Source of the DNA: JAFGQU01 sp964483625
Lineage (GTDB): Bacteria; Omnitrophota; Gorgyraeia; Duberdicusellales; 4484-171
Reading direction: 5' to 3'
NCBI GenBank assembly: GCA_964483625.1
Contig: CAZABB010000060.1
Location: 1 to 8,039, forward strand
Length of the DNA stretch: 8,039 nucleotides
The notes beneath the pieces were generated by a model, which worked only from the letters and a program-made list of their open reading frames with translations, searched no databases and was not told where the DNA came from. Within the stretch, counting starts at the first letter, position 1, and each line of letters opens with the position of its first letter. This document shows positions 1-6,460 of this stretch, piece after piece. The translations under genes were made by a program, and so were the position numbers.

Positions 1-128
1 CGGTCAAGATGGCAACGAAGCCGGCGACGTTAGAGACCGGAGTCGTCATTCAGGTGCCGCTTTTTGTGGATCAGGGCGAAACTATTAAAGTCGATACTCG
101 TACCGGCGAATATCTGGGAAGAGCCTAA
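1..128 (+). CDS. efp: Elongation factor P, C-terminal fragment (5' end outside window)
   Basis: The reading frame enters at base 3 and gives about 41 residues to the TAA at 126-128. It contains the EF-P C-terminal OB-domain signature: a VPLFVDQGE stretch, then IKVDTRTGEYLGRA as the last residues. EF-P binds ribosomes stalled at polyproline and promotes peptide-bond formation in the cytoplasm. The residue that is modified in EF-P lies in the N-terminal domain and is not visible here. An efp gene just upstream of accB-accC is a common bacterial arrangement, which supports the call. About 130 bases separate it from accB, so the two may or may not share a transcript. Confidence 0.9.
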   Translation, partial: VKMATKPATLETGVVIQVPLFVDQGETIKVDTRTGEYLGRA

Positions 129-216
129 CGGGCCGTATCGCGGCGAGCGTCGTGCGTATATCGTGAAAAGTATTAGATAAGAACAGTGACAAGATACGAA
201 GATGCAATTAACGATC

Positions 217-242
217 TACGAACGACGACATACGAACGACGA
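217..242. repeat. Two copies of a 12-base repeat, 14-base period
   Basis: TACGAACGACGA occurs at 217-228 and again at 231-242, separated by CA. A weaker relative (GATACGAAGATG) lies just upstream near 193. The array fills the efp-accB gap and ends just before the accB ribosome binding site. I see no clear promoter or terminator in the gap 129-246. Function is unknown; it resembles a short low-complexity intergenic repeat. Confidence 0.7.
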
Positions 243-260
243 AAATAAAGGGGGTGTTCC

Positions 261-695
261 TTGGATTTAGAAAAGTTGAACGAATTGATGGAATTCATGA
301 AGACGAATGAATTATGCGAACTGGAGATTGAAGAAGAGGGGCAGCGCGTAAAACTCAAGAAATTTTCCGGTGAACACCCAGTCATTCTGCCGCAAGGCAA
401 TACCGCACCGGCTCCTGCGGAATCAGCTCAGGCGCCGGCAAGTAAACACGAGGGAGCTATTGAGATAAAATCGCCGATGGTAGGGACCTTTTACCGTTCT
501 CCGTCCCCGGGCGCTAAGTCGTTTGTGGATGTGGGAGAAGAAATTCGGCCGGGAGATGTCGTCTGTATTATCGAAGCGATGAAGCTGATGAATGAAATCA
601 AAGCCGAAATTGGTGGGAAAATCGTCGAGATTCTGGTGGAGAACGGCGAACCGGTTGAGTTTGGACAACCACTCTTTCTCGTGAAACCCTTCTGA
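261..695 (+). CDS. accB: Biotin carboxyl carrier protein of acetyl-CoA carboxylase
   Basis: This small cytoplasmic protein carries the biotin that shuttles CO2 from biotin carboxylase to carboxyltransferase in the first step of fatty-acid synthesis. The 144 residues have the normal layout. An N-terminal acidic/helical segment (about 1-35) is followed by a Pro/Ala-rich linker (about 40-62) and a C-terminal biotinyl domain (about 66-144). The domain shows the biotinylation motif EAMKLM, with Lys108 as the predicted biotin site, and the typical SPMVGTFYRSPSPG opening. The start is a TTG at 261, chosen because a purine-rich Shine-Dalgarno sequence (AAAGGGGG, 247-254) sits at proper distance and the protein begins like other AccB proteins (DLEKLNELMEFM). 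accC follows after four bases. Confidence 0.96.
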   Translation: MDLEKLNELMEFMKTNELCELEIEEEGQRVKLKKFSGEHPVILPQGNTAPAPAESAQAPASKHEGAIEIKSPMVGTFYRSPSPGAKSFVDVGEEIRPGDVVCIIEAMKLMNEIKAEIGGKIVEILVENGEPVEFGQPLFLVKPF

Positions 696-699
696 ACCA

Positions 700-2052
700 A
701 TGTTTTCAAAAGTTCTCATCGCCAATCGGGGGGAAATCGCAATCCGCGTTATCCGGGCCTGTAAAGATCTGGGGATTAATACGGTTGCGGTGTATTCCGA
801 GGGTGATAAAAATTCCCTTCATCTTGAGTTCGCCGACGAGGCGGTCTGTATCGGTAAAGCCTCAAGTTCGGAAAGTTATTTAAATATTTCCAGTATTATC
901 AGTGCCGCTGAGATTACCGACAGCGACGCCATTCATCCCGGGTATGGATTCCTGGCGGAAAACGCTTATTTTGCCGAGGTATGTGAATCGTGCGGTATAC
1001 GGTTTATCGGTCCTACGGCCGAAAGTATCCGGATCATGGGGGATAAGGTCAAGGCACGCGAGACGATGCGCAAGGCCGGGCTTCCCGTTACCCCCGGGAG
1101 TAAGGGGGCGCTTAAATCTAAAGAGGAAGCGCTCTCGTTTGCCAATAAAATCGGCTATCCTGTCATCCTGAAAGCCCGTTCCGGCGGGGGAGGCAAGGGG
1201 ATGCGGGTTTGTCATAGCGATGTGAGGCTGGTGAGTGCTTTTATGACGGCCCAATCGGAAGCGGAAATCGCCTTTGGAAACCCCGAGGTATATGTCGAGA
1301 AGTTCCTTGAGAAGCCCCGGCATATTGAAGTTCAGATTGCCGCGGATACCTACGGCAACGTGATTCATCTGGGGGAAAGGGATTGCAGTATCCAGAGACG
1401 TCACCAGAAACTTATCGAGGAGGCTCCTTCTCCGGTCATCGACGCCAAAACCCGGAAAAAACTGGGGGATCTGGTGGCGCGGTCGGTCAAGAATATTCGC
1501 TATTCCAGTGTCGGAACCGTGGAATTTCTCATGGATTCAGCCGGCAATTTCTATTTCATGGAAATGAATACCCGGATTCAGGTCGAACATCCCGTAAGCG
1601 AAGAGATTACCGGGATTGACCTGGTAAAACTGCAAATCCTTACGGCCGCGGGAGAGAAGCTGCCGGTGAAGCAGGAAGACGTTACCTTCCGGGGTGCGGC
1701 GATGGAATGCCGCATTAACGCCGAAGATCCGGAAAGGAATTTTATTCCTTCGCCCGGCCGTATCGATTTTTGCTATTTCCCGGGAGGAAAGGATGTTCGG
1801 ATCGAAACACATATGTATTCGGGCTATACCATTCCGCCGTTTTATGATTCATTGATCGCGAAAGTCGTTACTAAGGGGAAGGACCGGGAAGAAACATTAA
1901 CAAAAATGGACCGGGCGCTCAGTGAACTCATCGTTGATCCGGTCAAGACCACGGCCCCGTTTTGCCGCCAGGTGATCAATGACCCTGATTTTCGCCGCGG
2001 GCTTTATCATACCGAATTCTTGAAAAAATTTCTTACGAAGGAAGAAGAATGA
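700..2052 (+). CDS. accC: Biotin carboxylase subunit of acetyl-CoA carboxylase
   Basis: The enzyme uses ATP and bicarbonate to carboxylate the biotin on AccB. Its 450 residues match the family's usual length. An N-terminal biotin-carboxylase domain begins KVLIANRGEIAIRVIRAC. The ATP-grasp domain has the glycine-rich loop GGGGKGMR (162-169) and the ERDCSIQRRHQKLIEEAPS segment (226-244). The metal and catalytic motif EMNTRIQVEHPV (288-299) supplies Glu288, Asn290 and Arg292. The C-terminal domain follows, with CRINAEDP near residue 340. No key residue appears to be missing. No strong Shine-Dalgarno sequence is visible before the ATG, only four bases after accB, so translation is probably coupled to accB. 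The stop overlaps the next gene's start (ATGA). Confidence 0.97.
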   Translation: MFSKVLIANRGEIAIRVIRACKDLGINTVAVYSEGDKNSLHLEFADEAVCIGKASSSESYLNISSIISAAEITDSDAIHPGYGFLAENAYFAEVCESCGIRFIGPTAESIRIMGDKVKARETMRKAGLPVTPGSKGALKSKEEALSFANKIGYPVILKARSGGGGKGMRVCHSDVRLVSAFMTAQSEAEIAFGNPEVYVEKFLEKPRHIEVQIAADTYGNVIHLGERDCSIQRRHQKLIEEAPSPVIDAKTRKKLGDLVARSVKNIRYSSVGTVEFLMDSAGNFYFMEMNTRIQVEHPVSEEITGIDLVKLQILTAAGEKLPVKQEDVTFRGAAMECRINAEDPERNFIPSPGRIDFCYFPGGKDVRIETHMYSGYTIPPFYDSLIAKVVTKGKDREETLTKMDRALSELIVDPVKTTAPFCRQVINDPDFRRGLYHTEFLKKFLTKEEE

Positions 2053-2408
2053 ATCGCCGGTTAAGTTCCGAATTCGGCCAGATTAATATACACCGCGGGG
2101 TTATTTCTCAGGCGGCCGCGATTTCGGCCAAGTCGGTAGAGGGGGTGAAATGTGTCGGGGTCGAGTGTTACGGATTGCCGGGAAAGATCCTTAAACTGTT
2201 TCGGGTTTCGGGAATCCGCATTTTCACCGCCAGCGCCAAGGATAAGGAATTAAAAATCTGTCTGCCGATTGTGATTTTTTCTCATCGCAATGCGGTTGAA
2301 ACGGCCTATGAGGTGCAGCAGCGGGTAGTTTCGGCACTGCTGAACATATTGAATATAGATTCTCTCAGTGTGGACGTGAAAATCAAAAAAATAGTGGAAG
2401 GAGGCTGA
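2049..2408 (+). CDS. Asp23/Gls24-family (YqhY-like) protein
   Basis: This is a 119-residue cytoplasmic protein of the Asp23/Gls24 (DUF322) family. Visible features are the opening GQINIHRGVISQAAAISAKSVEGV (10-33), a middle section of alternating beta strands with LKICLPIVI, and the family-typical tail AYEVQQRVVSALLNI followed by VDVKIKKIVEG. It starts in the ATGA that ends accC and has a strong Shine-Dalgarno (AAGGAAGAAG) inside accC. In Bacillus subtilis the family member YqhY is encoded directly after accB-accC, where it has been linked to acetyl-CoA carboxylase activity, so the synteny suggests a similar role. The next gene encodes a membrane protein resembling AmaP, the anchor of Asp23 in staphylococci. 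The exact biochemical role is not established by sequence. Confidence 0.85.
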   Translation: MNRRLSSEFGQINIHRGVISQAAAISAKSVEGVKCVGVECYGLPGKILKLFRVSGIRIFTASAKDKELKICLPIVIFSHRNAVETAYEVQQRVVSALLNILNIDSLSVDVKIKKIVEGG

Positions 2409-2411
2409 ACG

Positions 2412-2990
2412 ATGTTTTTTATTGCGTTTCTTCTTTACACGGTCTTTTCTTTTGCGATCGGAGCGTTTCTCGTCGGACTGGTGACGGAGTTGATTACTCT
2501 GGAGATGATCGTATCGTATCTGGACCAATACGCCAAACTTGCCTATACGCAGCAAATGATGATCGGCGGCGTGGGAGTTATTCTTATCGTATTCTGGCTG
2601 CTTCTGGTTCGCCGGTATGCCAGAGGCGTGTGGCGCAGGGAGCGGGCCGTGAATATTCAAACCCAGCAGGGACAGGTAAGTATCAGCCTCTTTGCCATAG
2701 AGGATATGGTTCGTAAGACCCTGGAGACCCGCAAGGAGCTTTCTCATATAAAACCGAGAGTGGCAATCAGCCGCAAGGGGATTGACATTAAAATCAGAGG
2801 AAGTCTCAACCATGAAATTAACTTAAAAGATTTCATGGCCAGTGTGCAGGCTGAGATCAGAAAGAAGCTGAATTATCTTTTAGGAGAAAAGGGGGATATC
2901 CGGATTCATCTGGCGATACGTAAGCTGGCATTTGCGGCGAAACAGGAAGTTGTCGACGATGAATACGAGGTTCCTTTTCGTAATTATTAA
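2412..2990 (+). CDS. AmaP-like membrane anchor with Asp23-like cytoplasmic domain
   Basis: This 192-residue protein has two hydrophobic segments, about residues 2-24 (FFIAFLLYTVFSFAIGAFLV) and 50-66 (MIGGVGVILIVFWLLLV). A very basic stretch follows at once (RRYARGVWRRER, 67-78), which predicts a cytoplasmic C-terminal part. That part (about 83-175) has the strand/helix rhythm of Asp23-type domains (VSISLFAIEDMV, then RVAISRKGIDIKIRG and IHLAIRKL). The layout fits AmaP, the alkaline shock response membrane anchor, and the adjacent Asp23-family gene strengthens this. It would hold its partner at the inner membrane. Translation start is well defined by GGAAGGAGG at 2396-2404, seven bases before ATG. 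It is called from architecture and context, since sequence conservation in this family is low. Confidence 0.72.
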   Translation: MFFIAFLLYTVFSFAIGAFLVGLVTELITLEMIVSYLDQYAKLAYTQQMMIGGVGVILIVFWLLLVRRYARGVWRRERAVNIQTQQGQVSISLFAIEDMVRKTLETRKELSHIKPRVAISRKGIDIKIRGSLNHEINLKDFMASVQAEIRKKLNYLLGEKGDIRIHLAIRKLAFAAKQEVVDDEYEVPFRNY

Positions 2991-3004
2991 AGAGAAGTGA
3001 GATA

Positions 3005-3583
3005 ATGCAGAAAGTCATCCGGGATGTTCTTAACGCTCACCAGAAAGCATTAGCGTGCATAGAACAGCAGAGGGCTCAAGTTGAAGCTATCGGCCGTCTG
3101 TTGGTGACTGCGCTCAAGAATAAGAATAAAATTATTTTTTGCGGCAACGGCGGCAGTGCCGCCGACAGTCAGCATTTAGCGGCTGAGTTTGTCGGGCGGT
3201 TTAAAGATGACAACATCATTCTTCCCGCGATGGCATTGTCGGTCAATACCTCTTTGATTACCGCTATCGCCAATGATTTCGGTTTCGCCCGGATATTTTC
3301 CCGCCAAATTCAGGCTGTGGCCCAGCCGGGTGACGTTCTGGTGGCGATTTCGACCTCAGGGAATTCGGAAAACGTCGTCGGCGCCGTGCGCCAGGCAAAA
3401 AAACAGGGAGTCAAAACCGTGGGCTTTCTGGGAGGTGACGGCGGTGTGTTGCGGAATGAAACCGATCTGTGTTTTATTGCTTCTGAGTGTGGCGCCGCCC
3501 GGGCGCAGGAAATCCATATCCTTATAGGCCATATTCTCTGTGAAATCGTTGACGAAGCGTTTAAGGATGAAAAAAGAGCATGA
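3005..3583 (+). CDS. gmhA: Phosphoheptose isomerase (sedoheptulose 7-phosphate isomerase)
   Basis: This SIS-domain enzyme converts sedoheptulose 7-phosphate to D-glycero-D-manno-heptose 7-phosphate, the first step toward nucleotide-activated heptose. The 192 residues equal the usual GmhA length. The phosphosugar-binding signature CGNGGSAADSQHLAAEF lies at 46-62, DFGFARIFSR at 91-100, and the second sugar loop AISTSGNSENV at 114-124. His57 and Glu61, and Gln168 and His176 in the QEIHILIGHIL motif, line up with the metal and catalytic residues of E. coli GmhA (His61, Glu65, Gln172, His180). The next gene encodes the later heptose adenylyltransferase, so the pair belongs to one pathway. The stop overlaps the next start by ATGA. 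Confidence 0.95.
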   Translation: MQKVIRDVLNAHQKALACIEQQRAQVEAIGRLLVTALKNKNKIIFCGNGGSAADSQHLAAEFVGRFKDDNIILPAMALSVNTSLITAIANDFGFARIFSRQIQAVAQPGDVLVAISTSGNSENVVGAVRQAKKQGVKTVGFLGGDGGVLRNETDLCFIASECGAARAQEIHILIGHILCEIVDEAFKDEKRA

Positions 3584-4059
3584 GCAAAAAGGTTCAGCGG
3601 GTACAGAAGGTAACGACTCTCAAAAAAACACTTCTTCGGCTAAAGAAGCAGGGCAAAAAAATAGTTTTTACCAACGGTTGTTTTGACCTGCTTCACCCCG
3701 GCCATATTAAAATATTCAAAGAAGCGAAAGCCAAGGGCGATGTGCTGGTCGTAGGGATTAATTCCGACGCGTCTGTCCGCAGGATTAAAGGCAACACCCG
3801 TCCGGTTCTTGATCAATGGGCCCGGGCTCAGAATGTGAGTTCTTTACGTCCGGTTGATTATGTCGTGTTGTTTGAGGAGGAAACTCCTTATGAATTAATG
3901 AAAAAGCTTAAACCCGATTATCTGGTTAAAGGCGGCGATTGGAAGAAAAAAGATATCGTGGGGAGGGATCTGGTAAAAAAAGTATTCCGTGTTAATGTTT
4001 TGAGAAGTTATTCGACGAGCCGGATGATTAAAAAAATCCTGCGGGAAGCTTCACGATGA
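3580..4059 (+). CDS. hldC: D-glycero-beta-D-manno-heptose 1-phosphate adenylyltransferase (HldC / RfaE2 type)
   Basis: This cytidylyltransferase-fold enzyme joins ATP and heptose 1-phosphate to ADP-heptose. At 159 residues it is the stand-alone form rather than the kinase-fused HldE. Motifs seen are VFTNGCFDLLHPGH with the nucleotide-binding HPGH at 39-42, GINSDASVRRIKG (59-71), VDYVVLFEEETP (92-103), KPDYLVKGGD (111-120) and the terminal YSTS (144-147). Between IVGRDLVKK and YSTS the protein is a few residues shorter than usual, and I do not see the common GGKV turn, so the C-terminal region is slightly divergent. The gene overlaps gmhA upstream and thiD2 downstream by four bases each. The heptose kinase and the phosphatase of the pathway are not in this window. 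Confidence 0.9.
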   Translation: MSKKVQRVQKVTTLKKTLLRLKKQGKKIVFTNGCFDLLHPGHIKIFKEAKAKGDVLVVGINSDASVRRIKGNTRPVLDQWARAQNVSSLRPVDYVVLFEEETPYELMKKLKPDYLVKGGDWKKKDIVGRDLVKKVFRVNVLRSYSTSRMIKKILREASR

Positions 4060-4487
4060 GGGAAAAAGGCGTATATCGTATTATTGATGCCAATCTGAAC
4101 CGCTGCCGGGAAGGGTTGCGGGTTGTCGAGGATATTTTTCGGTTTCTTCTTGCCGACGATATATTGCGCTGTAAGGTTCGGGCCTTGCGGCATTCACTGG
4201 ATAAGGTTCCTCAGGCCAGCCTGCGCAATCGGCTGCTTCAGGCGCGGGATTCGGTCGACGATCCGGGGAAGAATGCCGATAGCCTGGAGATGAAAAGATC
4301 GAATGTCGCCGATGTATTTTATATCAATGTCCAGCGGGCCAAGGAGTCATTACGGGTATTGGAGGAATTTCTGAAACTGACCGATGCAGACTGTGTCAAG
4401 ACAATCAAAAAAGCGCGCTATGGGTTATACACGGTTGAAAAAAAAGCTCATCGCAAATGGACTGCTTTGCGTAATTTTAGATCATGA
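4056..4487 (+). CDS. thiD2: ThiD2-type hydroxymethylpyrimidine phosphate kinase (normally N-terminal to ThiE)
   Basis: Residues 8-30 read RIIDANLNRCREGLRVVEDIFRF and residues 90-107 read INVQRAKESLRVLEEFLK. These, with RHSLDK (45-50) and ARDSVDDPG (63-71), are the hallmark blocks of the helical ThiD2 domain, which phosphorylates HMP-P to HMP-PP for thiamin synthesis. In most genomes this domain is fused to the N-terminus of thiamin phosphate synthase; here it ends in its own frame after 143 residues. Conserved similarity runs to about Lys130 (RYGLYTVEKK). The last 13 residues (AHRKWTALRNFRS) lie after an eight-A run and look like out-of-frame read-through. It starts in the ATGA that ends hldC. 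Gene family is well supported; whether it is a separate protein is uncertain. Confidence 0.85.
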   Translation: MREKGVYRIIDANLNRCREGLRVVEDIFRFLLADDILRCKVRALRHSLDKVPQASLRNRLLQARDSVDDPGKNADSLEMKRSNVADVFYINVQRAKESLRVLEEFLKLTDADCVKTIKKARYGLYTVEKKAHRKWTALRNFRS

Positions 4488-5085
4488 ATCGTGTGCCGCG
4501 CTCAAGCGTGACATCTTTTCCCTGGCTCGAGCGTTCGTGAAAAGTGGCGTCGATATCGTTCAGTACCGATTTAAGTCGGTCTCAGACCGGGAAGCTCTTT
4601 CTGTTGCCGGAAAACTGGAAAGAATCGTTCACCGCGAAAAGAAGATCCTTCTGGTGAATGATCGTGTCGATATCGCGGGATTGAGCGATGCCGATGGAGT
4701 CCATCTGGGAGAAGGGGATATCCCAGTGAACGAAGCGCGGACGATTTTAGGAAAAAGCAGGATTATCGGTAAGACCGTTCATTCAAAACAGGAGTTTATG
4801 CGGAGTCAGAGAGAACCGGTCGATTATGTCAGTTTGGGGCCGGTCTATTCTCCCGGGATAAAGCCTCAGGTGCCGGCCTGGGGGCTTGAGTCCATTGCGG
4901 CGTTAACCGTTCGTTCCCGTGTTCCGGTGTTTGTCATCGGTGGAATTACCCCGGCTAATGTGGCCTCGATCGCGCGCCGCAAGATTACCCGTATTGCCGT
5001 AGGAAAAGCGTTGCTTGCGGCCCATAATATACCTGAAACAGTAAAGAATTTTAAGGAGCAGATATGTTTAAAAAAGTTTTCTTAG
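4420..5085 (+). CDS. thiE: Thiamin phosphate synthase
   Basis: This TIM-barrel enzyme couples HMP-PP with thiazole phosphate to give thiamin phosphate. From the ATG at 4420 the motifs are VQYRFK (47-52), VNDR (79-82), DGVHLGEGDIPVNEAR (92-107), GPVYSPGIKP (140-149, the pyrophosphate loop region) and IGGI (173-176). The start is uncertain. The ATG at 4420 (221 residues) and a TTG at 4435 are both in frame and lack a good Shine-Dalgarno, and an earlier ATG at 4384 lies deep in conserved thiD2 codons. Residues before LLCVILD do not resemble a native ThiE N-terminus, which fits a lost fusion to ThiD2. The 3' end overlaps thiC by 22 bases. The product and its two flanking genes act in the same pathway. 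Confidence 0.88.
   Translation: MGYTRLKKKLIANGLLCVILDHESCAALKRDIFSLARAFVKSGVDIVQYRFKSVSDREALSVAGKLERIVHREKKILLVNDRVDIAGLSDADGVHLGEGDIPVNEARTILGKSRIIGKTVHSKQEFMRSQREPVDYVSLGPVYSPGIKPQVPAWGLESIAALTVRSRVPVFVIGGITPANVASIARRKITRIAVGKALLAAHNIPETVKNFKEQICLKKFS
4438..4445 (+). other. Eight-A run at the thiD2/thiE frame junction
   Basis: The sequence GTTGAAAAAAAAGCTC has eight consecutive A residues. In the thiD2 frame it reads Val-Glu-Lys-Lys-Ala. With one A fewer it would read Val-Glu-Lys-Lys-Leu-Ile and continue into the thiE frame without a stop. The site is thus a true decoupling, a slippage site for RNA polymerase or ribosome, or a one-base sequence error. Confidence 0.8.
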
Positions 5086-6320
5086 AGGAGATAGCCCGCC
5101 GGGAGAACGTTTCTCTCGAATATCTTGCCGAAAAAGTTTCCGAAGGTAAAATCGTTATTCCCGTCAACAATCGCAAACGCCTGTCCCGGCCGGTGGCGGT
5201 TGGCGCAGGGTTAAAAGTGAAGGTCAATACCAATATCGGGACTTCAACGGAAAAAAAAGGACACAAAGAGGAATTAGAGAAATTGCGGGTTGCGCTGGAC
5301 CATGGTACCGATACGGTTATGGATTTAAGTACGGGCGGGGACCTGGTAACAATGCTGGATGAGATCATCGCTCAATCGACCGTACCGGTAGGGACGGTTC
5401 CGTTGTATGAAGCGGCTCATGTGGCCGAAAAAAAATACGGTTCATTTGATCGGATGAAACCGGATGAGATATTCGCTTCTTTGGAGCGTCAGGCCGCCTG
5501 TGGTGTGGATTTTTTCACGATCCATGCCGGTATCCGCCGGAAGTTTCTTGGTTTTCTTCAGAAGGAAAAACGGACCGCCGGTATTGTAAGCCGCGGCGGC
5601 GCGATTCTTGCCCGCTGGATGAATACCAACACCAGAGAGAATCCGTTTTATGAATATTTCGATCGGGTTCTGGGTATCGCCAAAGAATACAATATTACGT
5701 TGAGTCTGGGGGATGCTTTGCGGCCCGGGGCACTTGCCGATTCGACCGATCGCGGTCAACTTGCCGAATTGTATACACTGGGTGAATTGGTGAGGAGATC
5801 GAGAGAAAAAGGGGTGCAGGTCATGGTGGAGGGGCCGGGGCATATTCGGATCGATGAGGTCGCGCTGAATATGCGGATGCAGAAGAAATTGTGCGATGCG
5901 GCGCCTTTTTACGTGCTGGGGCCGCTTACTACCGATATCGCCTGCGGCTATGACCATATCGTTTCGGCAATCGGCGGGGCGATCGCTGCGATGTCGGGTG
6001 CGGACTTCTTGTGTGTGGTTACGCCGGCTGAGCATTTACGCCATCCCCAGGCTGAAGATATAAAACTCGGCGTAATTGCCGCGAAGATCGCGGCGCATTC
6101 GGTTGATCTGATACGATTCCCCGACGAATGGGATCGGGACCTGAAGATATCCCGGGCCCGCAGCCGTCGGGATTGGCCGGAAGTTTTCCGTTACGCTTTG
6201 GATCGGGAGAAGGCTGAAAAATACCGGATGAGTTCAAAGCTTTCCCAGGAAGATATCTGCTCGATGTGCGGGACGTTCTGTTCTTTGAAATTGATTGAAG
6301 AATGTAATCTGGTAAAATAA
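5064..6320 (+). CDS. thiC: Phosphomethylpyrimidine synthase ThiC (short form)
   Basis: ThiC is a radical-SAM enzyme that rearranges aminoimidazole ribotide into HMP phosphate, the substrate of ThiD2. Core motifs are clear: VNTNIGTS (54-61), TVPLYEA, SRGGAILARWM, TLSLGDALRPG, VMVEGPGH, APFYVLGPLTTDIACGYDH, and TPAEHL. The C-terminal iron-sulfur motif is CSMCGTFC (Cys399, Cys402, Cys406), spacing CX2CX3C, one residue shorter than the CX2CX4C of well-studied long ThiC proteins. At 418 residues it is the compact form lacking the long N-terminal domain. The start is set by AAGGAG at 5053-5058, inside thiE. The paralogue BzaF (hydroxybenzimidazole synthase) is an alternative, but the thiD2-thiE neighbourhood favours ThiC. 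No TPP riboswitch lies directly upstream. Confidence 0.92.
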   Translation: MFKKVFLEEIARRENVSLEYLAEKVSEGKIVIPVNNRKRLSRPVAVGAGLKVKVNTNIGTSTEKKGHKEELEKLRVALDHGTDTVMDLSTGGDLVTMLDEIIAQSTVPVGTVPLYEAAHVAEKKYGSFDRMKPDEIFASLERQAACGVDFFTIHAGIRRKFLGFLQKEKRTAGIVSRGGAILARWMNTNTRENPFYEYFDRVLGIAKEYNITLSLGDALRPGALADSTDRGQLAELYTLGELVRRSREKGVQVMVEGPGHIRIDEVALNMRMQKKLCDAAPFYVLGPLTTDIACGYDHIVSAIGGAIAAMSGADFLCVVTPAEHLRHPQAEDIKLGVIAAKIAAHSVDLIRFPDEWDRDLKISRARSRRDWPEVFRYALDREKAEKYRMSSKLSQEDICSMCGTFCSLKLIEECNLVK

Positions 6321-6337
6321 TGTGCCCTTCGGGCATA
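6321..6337 (+). terminator. Small hairpin directly after thiC (weak terminator candidate)
   Basis: TGCCC-TTC-GGGCA forms a five-pair stem at 6323-6335, extendable by one G-T and one T-A pair to 6321-6337. It begins at the base after the thiC stop. No T-run follows, so it is not a textbook intrinsic terminator. It may instead stabilise the operon's 3' end. Confidence 0.4.
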
Positions 6338-6338
6338 C

Positions 6339-6382
6339 GCAGATGATCACAGATGAAGGAGACTACAGATGATCGCAGATAG
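6339..6382. repeat. Degenerate CAGATGATC direct repeats
   Basis: CAGATGATC occurs at 6340-6348 and 6366-6374, each followed by a further C/GCAGAT or CACAGAT unit. The larger blocks 6339-6356 and 6365-6382 match at most positions. The array lies between thiC and the AT-rich gene pair. The rest of this intergenic stretch (6383-6460) is AT-rich with no confident promoter, though TAAAAT near 6441 could be a -10 box. Confidence 0.6.
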
Positions 6383-6460
6383 TAAAGAGATATGGCACAT
6401 AGTCGTATTTATTAAAACTACCATATATCTAAAAAAGTAGTAAAATAAGTATAAGATAAA

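Noticed and set aside
880..1404. Long minus-strand open frame within accC
   Set aside because: It is the antisense shadow of a well-conserved accC region and its translation shows no domain pattern.
2851..2856. CTGAGA, as in the TPP riboswitch (thi box)
   Set aside because: It lies inside the AmaP-like coding region, far from the thi genes, and the other conserved thi-box blocks are absent.
5442..6035. Minus-strand open frame within thiC
   Set aside because: It is opposite highly conserved ThiC motifs; a second gene there is not credible.
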